DNA of 40,272 bases, taken from contig NC_049979.1 in NCBI RefSeq assembly GCF_000003815.2, forward strand, positions 34,893,123 through 34,933,394. Direction: 5' to 3'. Position 1 is the first letter of the stretch, and every line of letters starts with the position of its first letter. Under the pieces are notes generated by a model. That model worked only from the letters and a program-made list of their open reading frames with translations. It had not been told where the DNA came from and ran no database searches. Positions 18,501 to 27,879 of this stretch are shown piece by piece. Source of the DNA: Branchiostoma floridae. Its lineage: Eukaryota; Chordata; Leptocardii; Amphioxiformes; Branchiostomatidae. A program made the position numbers and the translations under genes.

Positions 18501-20144
18501 TAGTTGTCTTGAATGTACGGGTGATGCTTGTTTAACAGTGACACATTCAAGTTGACCTGGTAGTTGGTGTGCGTGTTCGAAACTTGTAAATGTAGCTAGC
18601 CAGATAATCAGAGAATCTAGCAAAATACAATCGTAAACTTTCGTCCAGGTCATCATCATATCGTTCCGTGCCAGTACTGCAGCCAGGCCACGGCCTCCTC
18701 GTTAGCTTCTGTAGTACCAGACCTGTAGCCAATCCGTTTGATTGTGGTGTGACGGTAAGCCTTGGATCAAGTGTGCCTGGTAACCTGTATCGCCCCCCGT
18801 CTATTTGGGGTAAATTTTTACAGAATATCTAGCTTTCAGGATATGGTGATGATGGTATTGCTTTCATGGCTGGTAATCACTTTGTTCCCACTTCAGTTAC
18901 TGGCCAGTACTTCAGGAGGCGTTAAGCAGAGCTATACTGTCTCGGACAATAAAAGTGCGCCTTCTCGTGAGCATATGGAGAGGCACACCTTCTGCCATGT
19001 TCGGCTATCTACAACACCTGTCAGACCTGGATGGACTGGGCAAGGGGCACATCTATGTGGTATGTGAACTAATAGCAACACCTCGTACTTAAACTATAAC
19101 ACCCCTGAACCACTACACCCGTACTATCACCCAAGACTTGAACTATCACTCCTGTCCTATCACTCTTGGACTTGTTGGTCATGGTGATTTTCAAGCACAA
19201 GTCTGAGCAAATTTTGAGAGGAGGGGTCATGCTGTGGAGACTGACCCTTACCCTAGGACCATAACCCTAACCTTAGGACCCTAAACCTAACTCCACCCAG
19301 TGGTAGCACCTCATCAGGCACTTATTTGGTGCGGAACCAGCCAATGCTTGATGAGTTGTAATTTTCAACACAATAACGTTACATGTATCTATGGAAACTC
19401 TTGAGCACTATATATAAACAACTTTATAAACTGACAATCAATTTTAACCTGCAACTTTTTACCAGTTTGTTAATTATCTATAGCATCTAATGTTAAAACT
19501 CATTTGTTTTCTTTCAGAGACTGTTCAACATTACTGCATCTGATGGAAAAACTCTCAAAGGCTCAAACAACAGCAGATATGTGTATTCCGAAGACAGCAT
19601 ATTTATTGGTAACCATTTCCCTTATGCATGAACCATCACTGGGGATTGTACATTTTGTATTAGCACGTGACCAAATTGCATTATGTAGTTTATCTTGTAA
19701 GAGGAATAAAATGTATCAACCTACATCAGGGCTTTACAGCTATCCCTCAACAGAGATTCATAGACTTCTGCGACTTATTATCCATTTTTCACGAGTCCTC
19801 ATTCCCAATGACAAAGGCAGTTGAAAAAGTCCAAGTGTTGTTTTTATGTTGTGGGAAATTTCAATTTTCTACAGTTCAATTTTGATTCAGAATATCAATT
19901 AATGATGCAGCTTGTTATTATCATTATTATCAGGTCAGGAAATTATAAAACTAAGATTTACACTTTACTTACAGGAACTTCTGACTGGACGAAGGATGAT
20001 TTTGAAGATAATGTAGGTTTTGGCCTGCTGCTTAATGAGGCTGCCTCTGGTTTCTATGGTAACGAAGCAGACGACAACATCCACCAGCAGCTGAAGACCG
20101 TGTTTGAGACAGACTGGAACTCTGACAATGCCACTCCGCTCTAA
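15345..20144 (+). CDS. PLD3/4/5-like phospholipase D family protein, both HKD motifs degenerate (N terminus not found)
   Basis: Seven exons join in frame: 15345-15520, 16052-16306, 16760-16942, 18350-18486, 18897-19059, 19518-19608 and 19975-20144. They give 391 residues plus stop, and all introns are GT-AG with matching phases. Family landmarks occur in the PLD3/PLD4/PLD5 order: TIPEDV near the start, VVDEQTFYLGS, WRSLSQ, NCTCLARD, SSLDAVLNVINSAR, YWPVLQEAL, VRLLVS, FIGTSDWT and a C-terminal DWNSD. Active PLDs have HxKxxxxD/E twice. Here site one is R-G-N-L-I-V-V-D (16229-16252) and site two N-S-R-Y-V-Y-S-E (19569-19592), so both His and both Lys are replaced. This resembles the inactive PLD5 situation and suggests a type II ER/lysosomal membrane pseudoenzyme. 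The cytoplasmic/TM exon upstream of a phase-1 acceptor is missing. Paralogue assignment is uncertain. Confidence 0.9.
16052..16306 (+). CDS. PLD-like gene, exon with degenerate HKD1
   Basis: Acceptor TTGTTTTATAG; donor TCACAA|GTAAGT; 85 codons, phase 0 at both ends. Carries RGNLIVVD in place of HxKxxxxD, followed by the conserved FYLGS and WRSLSQ. A C-homopolymer (about 16002-16018) precedes it in the intron. Confidence 0.92.
16760..16942 (+). CDS. PLD-like gene, NCTCLARD exon
   Basis: Acceptor TTTCTTTTTCAAG; donor GTCACG|GTCAGT; 61 codons, phase 0. NFGVVVANCTCLARDVTQLF is the strongly conserved segment after HKD1 in PLD3-type proteins. Confidence 0.92.
16970..17222. repeat. Foldback element with G11/C12 tracts in PLD intron
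   Basis: The left arm (TTTTGGTTAGACT, AGTCTTCCGGACGGGG, T-run, G11 at 17017-17027) is mirrored by C12 (17151-17162), an A-run, then CCCGTTCCGAAGACT and AACTTTTGGTCAA. The loop of about 120 bp has repeats of GCAAACTCCCT. This is a probable non-autonomous foldback/MITE lying 30 bases after the exon donor. Confidence 0.75.
17370..17670. repeat. Degenerate tandem repeat with CAGTCAAACCTGT-type motifs
   Basis: Loose ~70-bp units containing GTACAGGTTTGAC, AGGTGG(C/T)CACTT and CTGTACAG recur four to five times inside the long PLD intron. The motifs match the ends of the elements at 14707-15249 and 34388-35279, so this looks like a decayed concatemer of their termini. Confidence 0.55.
18350..18486 (+). 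CDS. PLD-like gene, exon 4 of those visible
   Basis: Acceptor TTGTGCCCACAG; donor CTTAG|GTACTG; 45 codons plus 2 bases. Encodes SSLDAVLNVINSAREHIDIS and DYLPS, the start of the second PLD half. Confidence 0.9.
18897..19059 (+). CDS. PLD-like gene, exon 5 of those visible
   Basis: Acceptor TTCCCACTTCAG; donor TATGTG|GTATGT. The first base completes the split Ser codon, then YWPVLQEALSRA, TIKVRLLVS and a spacer that is well conserved in PLD3/4/5. Confidence 0.9.
19242..19292. repeat. Short degenerate telomere-like repeat
   Basis: ACCCTTACCCTAGGACCATA and AACCCTAACCTTAGGACCCT resemble scrambled TTAGGG/CCCTAA units inside an intron. It is too short and degenerate to be called an interstitial telomere with certainty. 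Confidence 0.4.
19518..19608 (+). CDS. PLD-like gene, exon with degenerate HKD2
   Basis: Acceptor TTTTCTTTCAG; donor TTTATTG|GTAACC; 30 codons plus 1 base. NSRYVYSE occupies the HxKxxxxE position (His to Asn at 19569-19571, Lys to Arg at 19575-19577). Confidence 0.9.
19975..20144 (+). CDS. PLD-like gene, last exon
   Basis: Acceptor TTTACTTACAG. Completes FIGTSDWT, then VGFGLLLNEAASGF, a segment ending FETDWNSD and a TAA at 20142-20144. Confidence 0.92.
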
Positions 20145-20545
20145 GGGCTCGTGTACATATCATTAAAAATTTTTGTCTGCGAATAGTTCAAATCAACTTG
20201 ACGGAAAGTTGACGTCATATGCCAATCTTGGTCCATATCAAATGTGCATCAAATGCACCATAAATCACAAACGTATGAATTGTTTTAGTTTGATATCTGT
20301 ACCTGACTATAAAATTCTGCCACAAGAAACTCATTTAAGAATCGCCCTATAATTTAATCTAATCTTTGGTAACTTAAACTGTGTCAATTCCAAATTCGTG
20401 ATCGGGAAGACAGAAATATTTCTTTATGACAAAAATTGCCTTTAAAATTGTAACTTATTGATGCAACAGTTAAATCTCTCAAAGAAAAGACTCAGATATA
20501 ATTGACTGTTGATATGATTGAATATTCCTGGCAGTTTCATGCCCT
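20145..20545. other. Intergenic spacer between convergent PLD and TKFC genes
   Basis: About 400 bp of AT-rich sequence must hold both 3' UTRs. ATTAAA at 20162-20167 on the plus strand is a weak candidate polyadenylation signal for the PLD gene, only 17 bases after its stop. No clear AATAAA was found for the minus-strand gene. Confidence 0.5.
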
Positions 20546-20701
20546 TCAGTTGCCCTTGAGAGCATCATGGGTAGCCCTGATGATGATGGCGATGGCCGTT
20601 GCCCCAGGGTCAGGCTGGGTCAGCTGGTCTGCGCTGACGTAGCTGGCCCGGCCTGCTCGAGCCGGCATGCTGGCTGTGGCCTGAGCTGACTTCTCTGCAG
20701 C
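20546..20701 (-). CDS. TKFC: TKFC last exon
   Basis: Acceptor TTGTGACCCAG, then AAEKSAQATASM, GRASYVSADQLTQPDPGA and a TGA at 20546-20548. GRASY and QPDPGA are hallmarks of the DhaL C terminus. Confidence 0.93.
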   Translation of the reverse strand, partial: AAEKSAQATASMPARAGRASYVSADQLTQPDPGATAIAIIIRATHDALKGN

Positions 20702-23700
20702 CTGGGTCACAAAATATCATTCATTCTTATTCAGTAACAAAAATATATAAAACGTTATTTATCACAAAAAATATCATTACGTACAAATGCACGAATTAAA
20801 GATGGCAAAATCTCCTATTTAGAAATCTTGATTGGAGTCTTTAAATTGTTAGTAGCTTAGGTCCCAATTCCACTAGGCAGCGATAATTGTGCTGTGTGCT
20901 CACAAATGTGTAACCTTTGATTTCAAACTGAGAATATCATACAAAATAATGTTGAAATGTCACCGAAATGCCAACAAAACATAAAAAGATTTTTTTTCTA
21001 TACGATTCATTGAGAGATCTGTTAAATTGCTGCTGCAGGGATCTTCTGTGAGTGTGCCATGAGTGTGTTGTCCTAGTGGAAAGATAGGGTGTGTTATAGC
21101 AAAATCTGACAAAATAGAGAGGCAAACAAATAAGCTTATATAAAAAGATTGATCACCTTGACAGCCTCTTCAAGTGCCTGTAAGGCAGTCCTGTCTGATA
21201 AGAGGGCAGCAGATAGTGTACTGTGGGCAGCACTGAGGGGGTCCAACTGTAAATGAAAACAAATATCAGGGAATCTGGTTGGAATCATTCAACCCATGTA
21301 ATTGTTATATGGCTGTAGATGACATACACGTATATACAGACAAACAGCTATGTAAAGGTAACACCAATTCTATATATAAAGAACCACCTGGCCATGGCCA
21401 ATGTGACCACTTTTTTCCCCACAAACACATTCGTTAAAGAATCCTCATAATATATAGTGACCGTGAAGTCCACATAGACTAGATTTCATCAGTTCCCTGA
21501 GGCCACACCAATTCAATTTCTTGGTTCACGGATTCGCTCGCTCCTATTTTTTGGAAAAAAAAAAAAATTACCATTCAGCAAATTTTCACAATTACTGAAA
21601 CCATTCACCAACTTGCTGGTATAGCAAATTGGCCTTTATATTATAAGCTCCTTAAAGTGTGGGTACAGGTGCTGTTACTGTACAATAATAGTGTTTTTGT
21701 ACTTTTTTCAAGCTGAAAACTTTTTTTCTTTATGTTTTGGATTAGCCGTTACCTTTACCCCAACCATTTTACAATTTTTATTTTTATTTTTATTTCGCTC
21801 CATATTTTTATGAAAAAAATCCGTGAACCAAGAAATTAAATTGGTGTGGCCTGAGTGGTCTTCTTTGGATAGTTTTGACTGTACAGTGCCAGGGCTGCCA
21901 AACTACTGTAAATGCTGAAATGTTCGCGGTGGATTAATTTTTTTCCATTATGGTATTAGACGGCAGTCTATGGTGTTACCGGAAACTTAAAACCACCGCA
22001 AAAAGTCATTCTTCCCGCTACCGCGAAATTTAATCTCCGCAAACTTAAATGCATTTACAGTATCCAGTGGCCTTTACTACACCTTAGCCTTGCATGCTGA
22101 CAAGACAAGAGAAGACATTTGCGAGAGATTCAAGACAAGACAACACATTCATTGAATTTTGAACATACATCAACTGAATTTCTGTAACAGTTGCGTCTCA
22201 AATCCCACACACTTCATCTTGACATTTATATAATTCTGTATTTCTGTGATATCAGAAACATACAAACAGGTACAACTACAGTTACTGTACAGTTGATGTT
22301 ACTCACCATGGTCCTGTCACCTGGCTCTGCTCCACCATACCTGGCAAAGCACAGAAAAATGAATTAAACAATGATATGTCATGTAATTTTTATTGACACA
22401 GTCATCAAATGAACAATACTGTGTCATATCTTATAAAGCTTCACTTTCTAGCAGCAGTCATGACCTACTGTTGACATTTGATTCACATAGTAACTTTATT
22501 TTTACCATTTTTATACTTCAAGTCTTCAAGAGTCAACAACCTTGTACAGACTGAAAATGGACCCTGGGTGCCTGCGTGTACATGTACATGTAACAGAGAC
22601 CTTTGTCCTAAAAAAATAATGGGACATAAAAACAGACCTTGTGATGGCCTGTATCCCAGCATGCAGTGCTGCACACCAAGCGGCTGGCTGGGTGTCGGAC
22701 TGGAGAGGTCGAGCTGCTGCCGTCAGGAACAGGCTGTACAGCTGGGATGAACAGAATAGGATGATGATTGGACAACGATAATAACAGAATGATTGTATTC
22801 TTCATTTGCTAGTTACTAACAGGACCTGGAATAGACAGTCAGCTATACAACACAAATGCAGGACACTCAATAAACGTTTCATCATGGTGCACTGGAAAAG
22901 ATTAGCTTTTACATAGATTTGTCAGGGATTTAGTCAAATAAAGACTCTTAAATCAAACTGTGGCTAATAAAACTTACTTAACTGAGCATATAATTATCTA
23001 GCTTCAATAGCACATGAAAAACTGTGACCCCCATTGTGAAACAGACATCTGTTTTGTGAACTGTCTGGTGTAATGTCTTACTGCTAAAGCCCCAGCCAGC
23101 CACATTCAAGACCTCCACACAAATTTACTCCCGACCACTTCCTGTCAAACGTTAATGTTTGGAAAGGAACAATCACAAATCTTGTAACAATCGATTTCTC
23201 TAAGGCGTTTGACCATATCGACCACCACCTAGCGGTAACAAGCCTGCTTGACATGGGACTGCGACCTTCACTTGCCGCTTAGTGGTTTTCTCACTGAGAG
23301 AACACAAAGAGTAATTGACCATATCGACCACCACCTAGCGGTAACAAGCCTGCTTGACATGGGACTGCGACCTTCACTTGCCGCTTAGTGGTTTTCTCAC
23401 TGAGAGAACACAAAGAGTAGTCTACAACGGAACCTACTCGGACTGGACTGTGACCACTTGTGGTCTTCCCCAGGGGACTGTGCTGGGCCCACTCATCTTC
23501 CTAGCCATTATCAATAGCGCATCCCAAGACTCTACAGCATCATGGTGGAAGTTTGCCAGGTTCAAGTTTGTGGATGACATGAACTTGGCAGAGAGCAGAC
23601 AGATCAGCGCTACGTCCACATTACAAACCGACTCAGACCATCTCACCACATGGACTGCCAACCGGCAAATGAAATTACACCCTAGATGGGGCCTGACTCT

Positions 23701-26700
23701 CAACCAGGGTTTGGAGAAGGTCAGAAGGCCATGGTCAGCCATACCAATACGTGACACAGGGCTGTAACTGCCTGAAGTGATGGCACTGCTAGAGAAAACT
23801 AATGACTTAAGGTGATACTCACTGCACCAGATGACCCGCCCATATCCTTCTCCACAATAGCAGCCAGGTTCAGCAGAAGGGCATGTGGACAGGAGAAAGG
23901 CAGAAGGCTCAGGGATGCCAGGATCTCTGAAATATCCAGACATACTAGGGTCAAACACTGTCAAACTGTGCTTGCCTTGACAACACATACCATTATGATG
24001 TATTAAGAAACATCTGGATGAAATTTGTAGAATACAGTCAAGACTAGCATGGCTCACCAGTGTACAAGGATAATGTGAAATTTGTGAAGCATTTACAGGG
24101 CTCGAAATACCACCTGCATAATTAAGGTTAGTGCTGGTAAAATTTGAGATGTGTTGGTATTTCTGGTGTCTACCTGCACCTAACCTGCACTGGTCCATGT
24201 ACTTAGGTTTTATGCATAATTATCATATAGCCAGGCGCCGCAGACCAATCAAAAGGCCCCATTCCACGTTGGTTATGACGCAGTAACATATAGATTCCGG
24301 CCAGGCAGGTGTGTATCCTCCTTCTGATTGGTCAGAATGAATCGACACCGGCACCGTTGTCGATTTGCATCGACACCAGCACCGGCACCGGCATTACTTT
24401 ATTATGTAAGTTTGCAGTTTGTGAAATGAAAGAATATATAAGAAATTAATTAATATATGTTAGAAAATTTTACCTCTACAAAATTTTTTTCAAAGGTGCT
24501 CTCCATAGTGCTGAAAGGTAAGATGTGGTAATAAACGCCTTCCACTCATTACATCCTTACAAATGTTTGTTCTGCAACCCCTTCTAGCCACCCCCACCCC
24601 ACCACCCCAAAAGTAATCAACCTCACAACTGCATGACCATCATGAATTGCTCTATGAGAACTGCCACCCCCTTCTGACATGTACCTTTTGCCCCCCTGGC
24701 CATGGTACTTCCACAGTCACCGTCCCCTGAAGCCCTGTCCAGACTGTTCAGTTGTTCTTCGCTGTCGATCAATCTGTCACACACTCGCTGGACCACTTTC
24801 TCCAGAAGCTGAGCTTGGTCTATAGTATTAAAGTTGAGGAAAGTCAAAATGAAGGTGAGTTTTAACAATTCAACTACTCTTTCACTGTTCATGACAGAGA
24901 AGACAGGCACTGTGCAACGTATTTACGGGTTCATTATGCCATGTACCATGCAGGAAAAGCGACAGCTCTTTTTGACAAGAACAATCAACAGTGGACGACA
25001 GCTTATAGTTCTATCCCAATAACCGGTCAATATTGTGCGAAAATAGAACCACCAACGAGTCTGTGAGCTCTGAATTACATTTTCAGCAATAATATGTCTT
25101 GTGTTTTCTGAATCAGCGCACGATTTTTAGGGATTGTCAGCAATTTTTAGGAGTCCACCGATGCTTGCTGTGCACTGAAACCTGTTCTTGATATCAGCAA
25201 CTTTTATAGCAATCAAGAAGTATGGCCAAAGCTTGTCGACAAAGTGCCAAGCATAAGTACTGCCACCCTTTCCAGTCAAGTTGGGTAGGCAACAATGCTC
25301 TAAACAAGCTCAACTCACTGATAGTGAAGACTTACAAATTGTACTCATAACTGATCCAGAAATGAGTGACCTTGGCACAACAAGACTGACCTGTTTGGAT
25401 GGTCTGTCCTGAGGTTGTCCCCCCCTCCTCTGCTTGTATGTGCTGTGGTGCAGGGATGTACACATCAGAGGTTCTGTCAAGGCCTGAATGTCTTGGCCAT
25501 GCTGGGGCACTGGTATCAGCATCTAGAAGAGGAGGGAAACACAAAATATGAAAGATACAGGCTAATTTCTAAACTCGTCAATTTTTTCCAACAGAACAAG
25601 ATTCTGAGATCCAACTTCCAATAGAGCCAGTTTAAACCAAAAATCAATGAAATTTGAAATCATTTATTAGTTTTGATAAATGTGTAATTTTTCCTAGAGC
25701 TACATGTATCATAGGGAAGAACATTGCCACCATTGGATAAACAACTTTAACGCTCACAGCTAGATGTGCAAATCAAAGGTATAAGGGGTGACTGATTGTT
25801 CAGTATAATATAATCAGCTACTGCCACGTACATTTGTGTAACTGAGACGTTGAACTGTGATAATGCCTAAGGGAAGTTTTACTCACTATACAAATAACGA
25901 TACAGTTGTGAGCGCACCTAGACAGGCCATAAGGGTATCATCCAGATGTAGCACAGTGAGCGACACTCCTGCCATCTCCAGTGATGTCATGAATGACCCA
26001 GTGTACACCCTCTGCACTGCTACTCCTCTACTCTCTGCATACAACATATTGAAACAAAATACTTGATGCATGACTTGAAAAATGTATTTCCATCATTTGA
26101 GTGGAAAAGGATTCACAAAGCTTGAATAGTACAATTTCAAAGGAGGTTTCCATGGTGTTTTAAGTCTAACAGTTGAAACATTTTCGATGTATCGTTTAAC
26201 CGTAGGAATACATATTTAGAAATACATTAAATAGTATTTGCTGCATCCTGAATTTACAATGAAAAGGTACATCATTCGGTATTCCAAATGAAACCACATC
26301 AAATGTTTCAAAATTGACTGTCTATCAAATGTTATATGATAATGCCAGTCATAAAAACATTTAGGGCCGACATCTGACATCTCATTAATTTTCTAACAGT
26401 AACAGGGCGGTAGGATTTTACTGAAATTACACTAAGGATTCAATCGTACCCAGGTATTGAATGGCTGCCCTTCCCACAATGCCCAGCTCCAGACAGGATG
26501 TTCCTCCCAGGTTGTTGACCATCAGGGCGACTTTGCTTCCTGTCATGAGAAACAAAAAAATAGTTTATTTTGAGCTGTGAAGTAATTCACACAACATTAG
26601 ATTTATCGATATATTTACTGTTGACAAAATGGTGAAACAGGTTTTCCTTGTCAAAATCACCTTTTTAAGGCCATACTGACACAATCATTTTAACACATTG

Positions 26701-27096
26701 TCAAAGAATATTCTATAGATGACTTGATATAAAAGAAGAAACAATTCATTAAAATCAACATAGAAATCACTTTTGTAAATCAAAACCACTGAACGTTTAA
26801 CAATTATCATCCGCACTGGAACACGATTTAAAAGGGTTAAAAAGTGAGAAATTCTGTTATTACAAAAGGATTAAAAACCTAATGAAATCGTCGAGGATTG
26901 CCGATATTGCACTTTAAAATATTGCTCAACAATATTGCACAAGAAGAGAAATCCAACTTAAGACAAGGGGAGGTCGGGAGTCATACGACATGTTAAGCAA
27001 GTTTATTTCACCTTGTGGAATCTTGAGGTGAGTGCTGTTGTCAGGATTAGTCATGTGATCCAACATGGCCGACACAATTTCATCAGCTGACGTCAT
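20546..27096 (-). CDS. TKFC: Triokinase/FMN cyclase (dihydroxyacetone kinase), C-terminal 348 residues; 5' exons not found
   Basis: Ten minus-strand exons join with perfectly consistent phases: 27012-27096, 26450-26539, 25918-26034, 25391-25522, 24685-24819, 23823-23926, 22638-22741, 22307-22340, 21157-21246 and 20546-20701. The first exons encode the end of the DAK1 (DhaK) domain: TSADEIVSAMLDHM, VNNLGGTSCLELGI and GSFMTSLEMAGVSLT. A linker follows (DADTSAPAWP), then the full DAK2 (DhaL) ATP-binding domain with LDRASGDGDCGSTMARGAKG, KDMGGSSGALY, PGDRTM and a C-terminal GRASYVSADQLTQPDPGA. All three DhaL phosphate/metal-loop motifs are intact. The enzyme phosphorylates dihydroxyacetone and glyceraldehyde and can cyclise FMN. 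About 230 N-terminal residues, including the GGGSGHEP-type DAK1 substrate loop, are not in the window by my reading. A ~5-kb transposon starts 250 bp upstream of the first visible exon. Confidence 0.93.
21157..21246 (-). CDS. TKFC: TKFC exon
   Basis: Acceptor TTTTCATTTACAG; donor GTCAAG|GTGATC; 30 codons, phase 0. Begins LDPLSAAHSTL, directly continuing PGDRTM. Confidence 0.9.
21497..21855. mobile_element. MITE-like inverted repeat in TKFC intron
   Basis: CTGAGGCCACACCAATT and TTTCTTGGTTCACGGATT (about 21497-21535) recur inverted as AATCCGTGAACCAAGAAATT and AATTGGTGTGGCCTGAG (about 21817-21855). The interior is AT-rich and non-coding. Weak GTGGTC/AAGAAG motifs extend the inverted pairing outward. 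Confidence 0.7.
21904..22062. mobile_element. 159-bp MITE, TIR TACTGTAAATGC
   Basis: TACTGTAAATGC at the left is the exact inverse of GCATTTACAGTA at the right. Subterminal TTCGCGGTGG and CCGCGAAATTT also pair. TA dinucleotides form the outer ends, compatible with a TA target duplication. Confidence 0.85.
22307..22340 (-). CDS. TKFC: TKFC 34-bp micro-exon
   Basis: Acceptor GTGCTTTGCCAG; donor GACCATG|GTGAGT. Encodes YGGAEPGDRTM, including the invariant GDRTM of DhaL. Recognised only from the motif and the flanking phases. Confidence 0.9.
22638..22741 (-). CDS. TKFC: TKFC exon
   Basis: Acceptor CTGTTCATCCCAG; donor ATCACAAG|GTCTGT. Encodes LYSLFLTAAARPLQS and AAWCAALHAGIQAIT, helical DhaL sequence following GGSSGA. 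Confidence 0.92.
23160..23770 (+). pseudogene. Fragment of non-LTR retrotransposon reverse transcriptase
   Basis: Translations give FSKAFDHIDHHLA, LSGFLTERTQRVVYNG, a CGLPQGTVLGPLIF block and FVDDMNLAE (the RT catalytic box with Phe-Val-Asp-Asp). These are typical of CR1/Jockey-like RTs. The frame is interrupted, a 103-bp stretch is duplicated exactly (23211-23313 and 23317-23419), and the ends of the ORF are missing. It lies in a TKFC intron, antisense to the gene. Confidence 0.88.
23823..23926 (-). CDS. TKFC: TKFC exon with GGSSGA
   Basis: Acceptor GGATATTTCAG; donor TGGTGCA|GTGAGT. Encodes ILASLSLLPFSCPHALLLNL, AAIVEKDMGGSSGA. The PFSCPHALLLN stretch is longer and more hydrophobic than I expect at this point. 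Confidence 0.9.
24095..24235. repeat. Partial element starting ACAGGGCTCGAAATA
   Basis: The left end matches the terminus of the hAT-like element at 39532-39912 (CAGGGCTCGAAATA). No matching right end is seen nearby, so it is a truncated or diverged copy. Confidence 0.5.
24685..24819 (-). CDS. TKFC: TKFC exon with GDGDCGS
   Basis: Acceptor TTAATACTATAG; donor GCAAAAG|GTACAT. Encodes QAQLLEKVVQRVCDRLI and LNSLDRASGDGDCGSTMARG, the nucleotide/Mg-binding first loop of DhaL. Confidence 0.94.
25391..25522 (-). CDS. TKFC: TKFC linker exon
   Basis: Acceptor CCTCCTCTTCTAG; donor CAAACAG|GTCAGT. Encodes DADTSAPAWPRHSG and a low-conservation Gly/Gln-rich linker between DAK1 and DAK2. Confidence 0.85.
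25918..26034 (-). CDS. TKFC: TKFC exon with SLEMAGVSLT
   Basis: Acceptor GTTGTATGCAG (an alternative AG lies at GAGAGTAG, 9 bases further in); donor CTGTCTAG|GTGCGC. Encodes GVAVQRVYTGSFMTSLEMAG and VSLTVLHLDDTLMACL. Confidence 0.9.
26450..26539 (-). CDS. TKFC: TKFC exon with VNNLGGTS
   Basis: Acceptor TCTCATGACAG; donor ATACCTGG|GTACGA. Encodes SKVALMVNNLGGTSCLELGI then VGRAAIQYL, the conserved DAK1 core. The polypyrimidine tract is weak. Confidence 0.9.
27012..27096 (-). CDS. TKFC: TKFC first visible exon
   Basis: Acceptor GTCATGTTTTAG; donor CCACAAG|GTGAAA. Starts exactly at a Met in phase 0 (MTSADEIVSAMLDHMTN). The family has a conserved Met here, so it need not be a start codon. Confidence 0.9.
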
Positions 27097-27879
27097 CTAA
27101 AACATGACAACACAATCAAGTGACTATAATAATTTTATACCTCCATGAAATTTCGGGGACAAGTGACACTATGGATCCAGAAATACACTCTGGATCTGGA
27201 AAACTGTTACAGTAATTCTTACAACATAGTCTTAGGAAGGAAACTCTGATATTTCAGAATCCAACATTAGAAGACATGGAGAAAGTTGACCGGAGAGGAG
27301 AAAGGGGCCAGTCACTGGCCTCTTATGTAGAAAGGCAGGACATACAGTACCGACTACGTTTATGGTCCGGTCCCACGCGGTTTACACGCGATTTAATCTC
27401 GATTAAAAGTCGTGCAAATCGCGATTAAAAGTCGTGCAAGTCGCGATTTGAACGCGATTGAATCGCGTGCGCTAATGAGCTGTAGCTATCTAATTAAAAA
27501 TCTCGTGTCGTTTGTAAACGCGTTTACTCCCGGCACCCCGCCGACTCAAAACAAAAGGCTTTGTTCCGACTGCCCCGCCCCTTGGTCGGGCATTTCACCG
27601 ACGAAATATTTTGTTCGTTAATGAGCAGTGTTTACTTTTGTAAATTTGCATGATACTTGTAAGTCGTCAATTTCACGTATTTGTTGATAATTGGTGAATA
27701 ATACAGGGGCTGGACAGCGCCGCGGGTGTCGGCAATATTGTCCGAGGACCGCTAACGCTTTTTAGCTAAGATCGTAAAAGAAGTTCACAGTCAGCAAATT
27801 AATATATCGACATTCTCTCCTGGTACCGATTGCTCAGACTGAGTTAAATTTCTATACTATATCTTGATTAGTAACTTTT

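Noticed and set aside
23434-24198. 254-codon minus-strand frame
   Set aside because: It is antisense to the RT fragment and runs through a TKFC exon in the wrong frame (the exon's GGSSGA is in another frame).
27094-27096. Met at the first visible TKFC exon as a real start codon (a DAK2-only short enzyme)
   Set aside because: The family has a conserved Met at this internal position and a good acceptor directly precedes it, so internal exon is the simpler reading.
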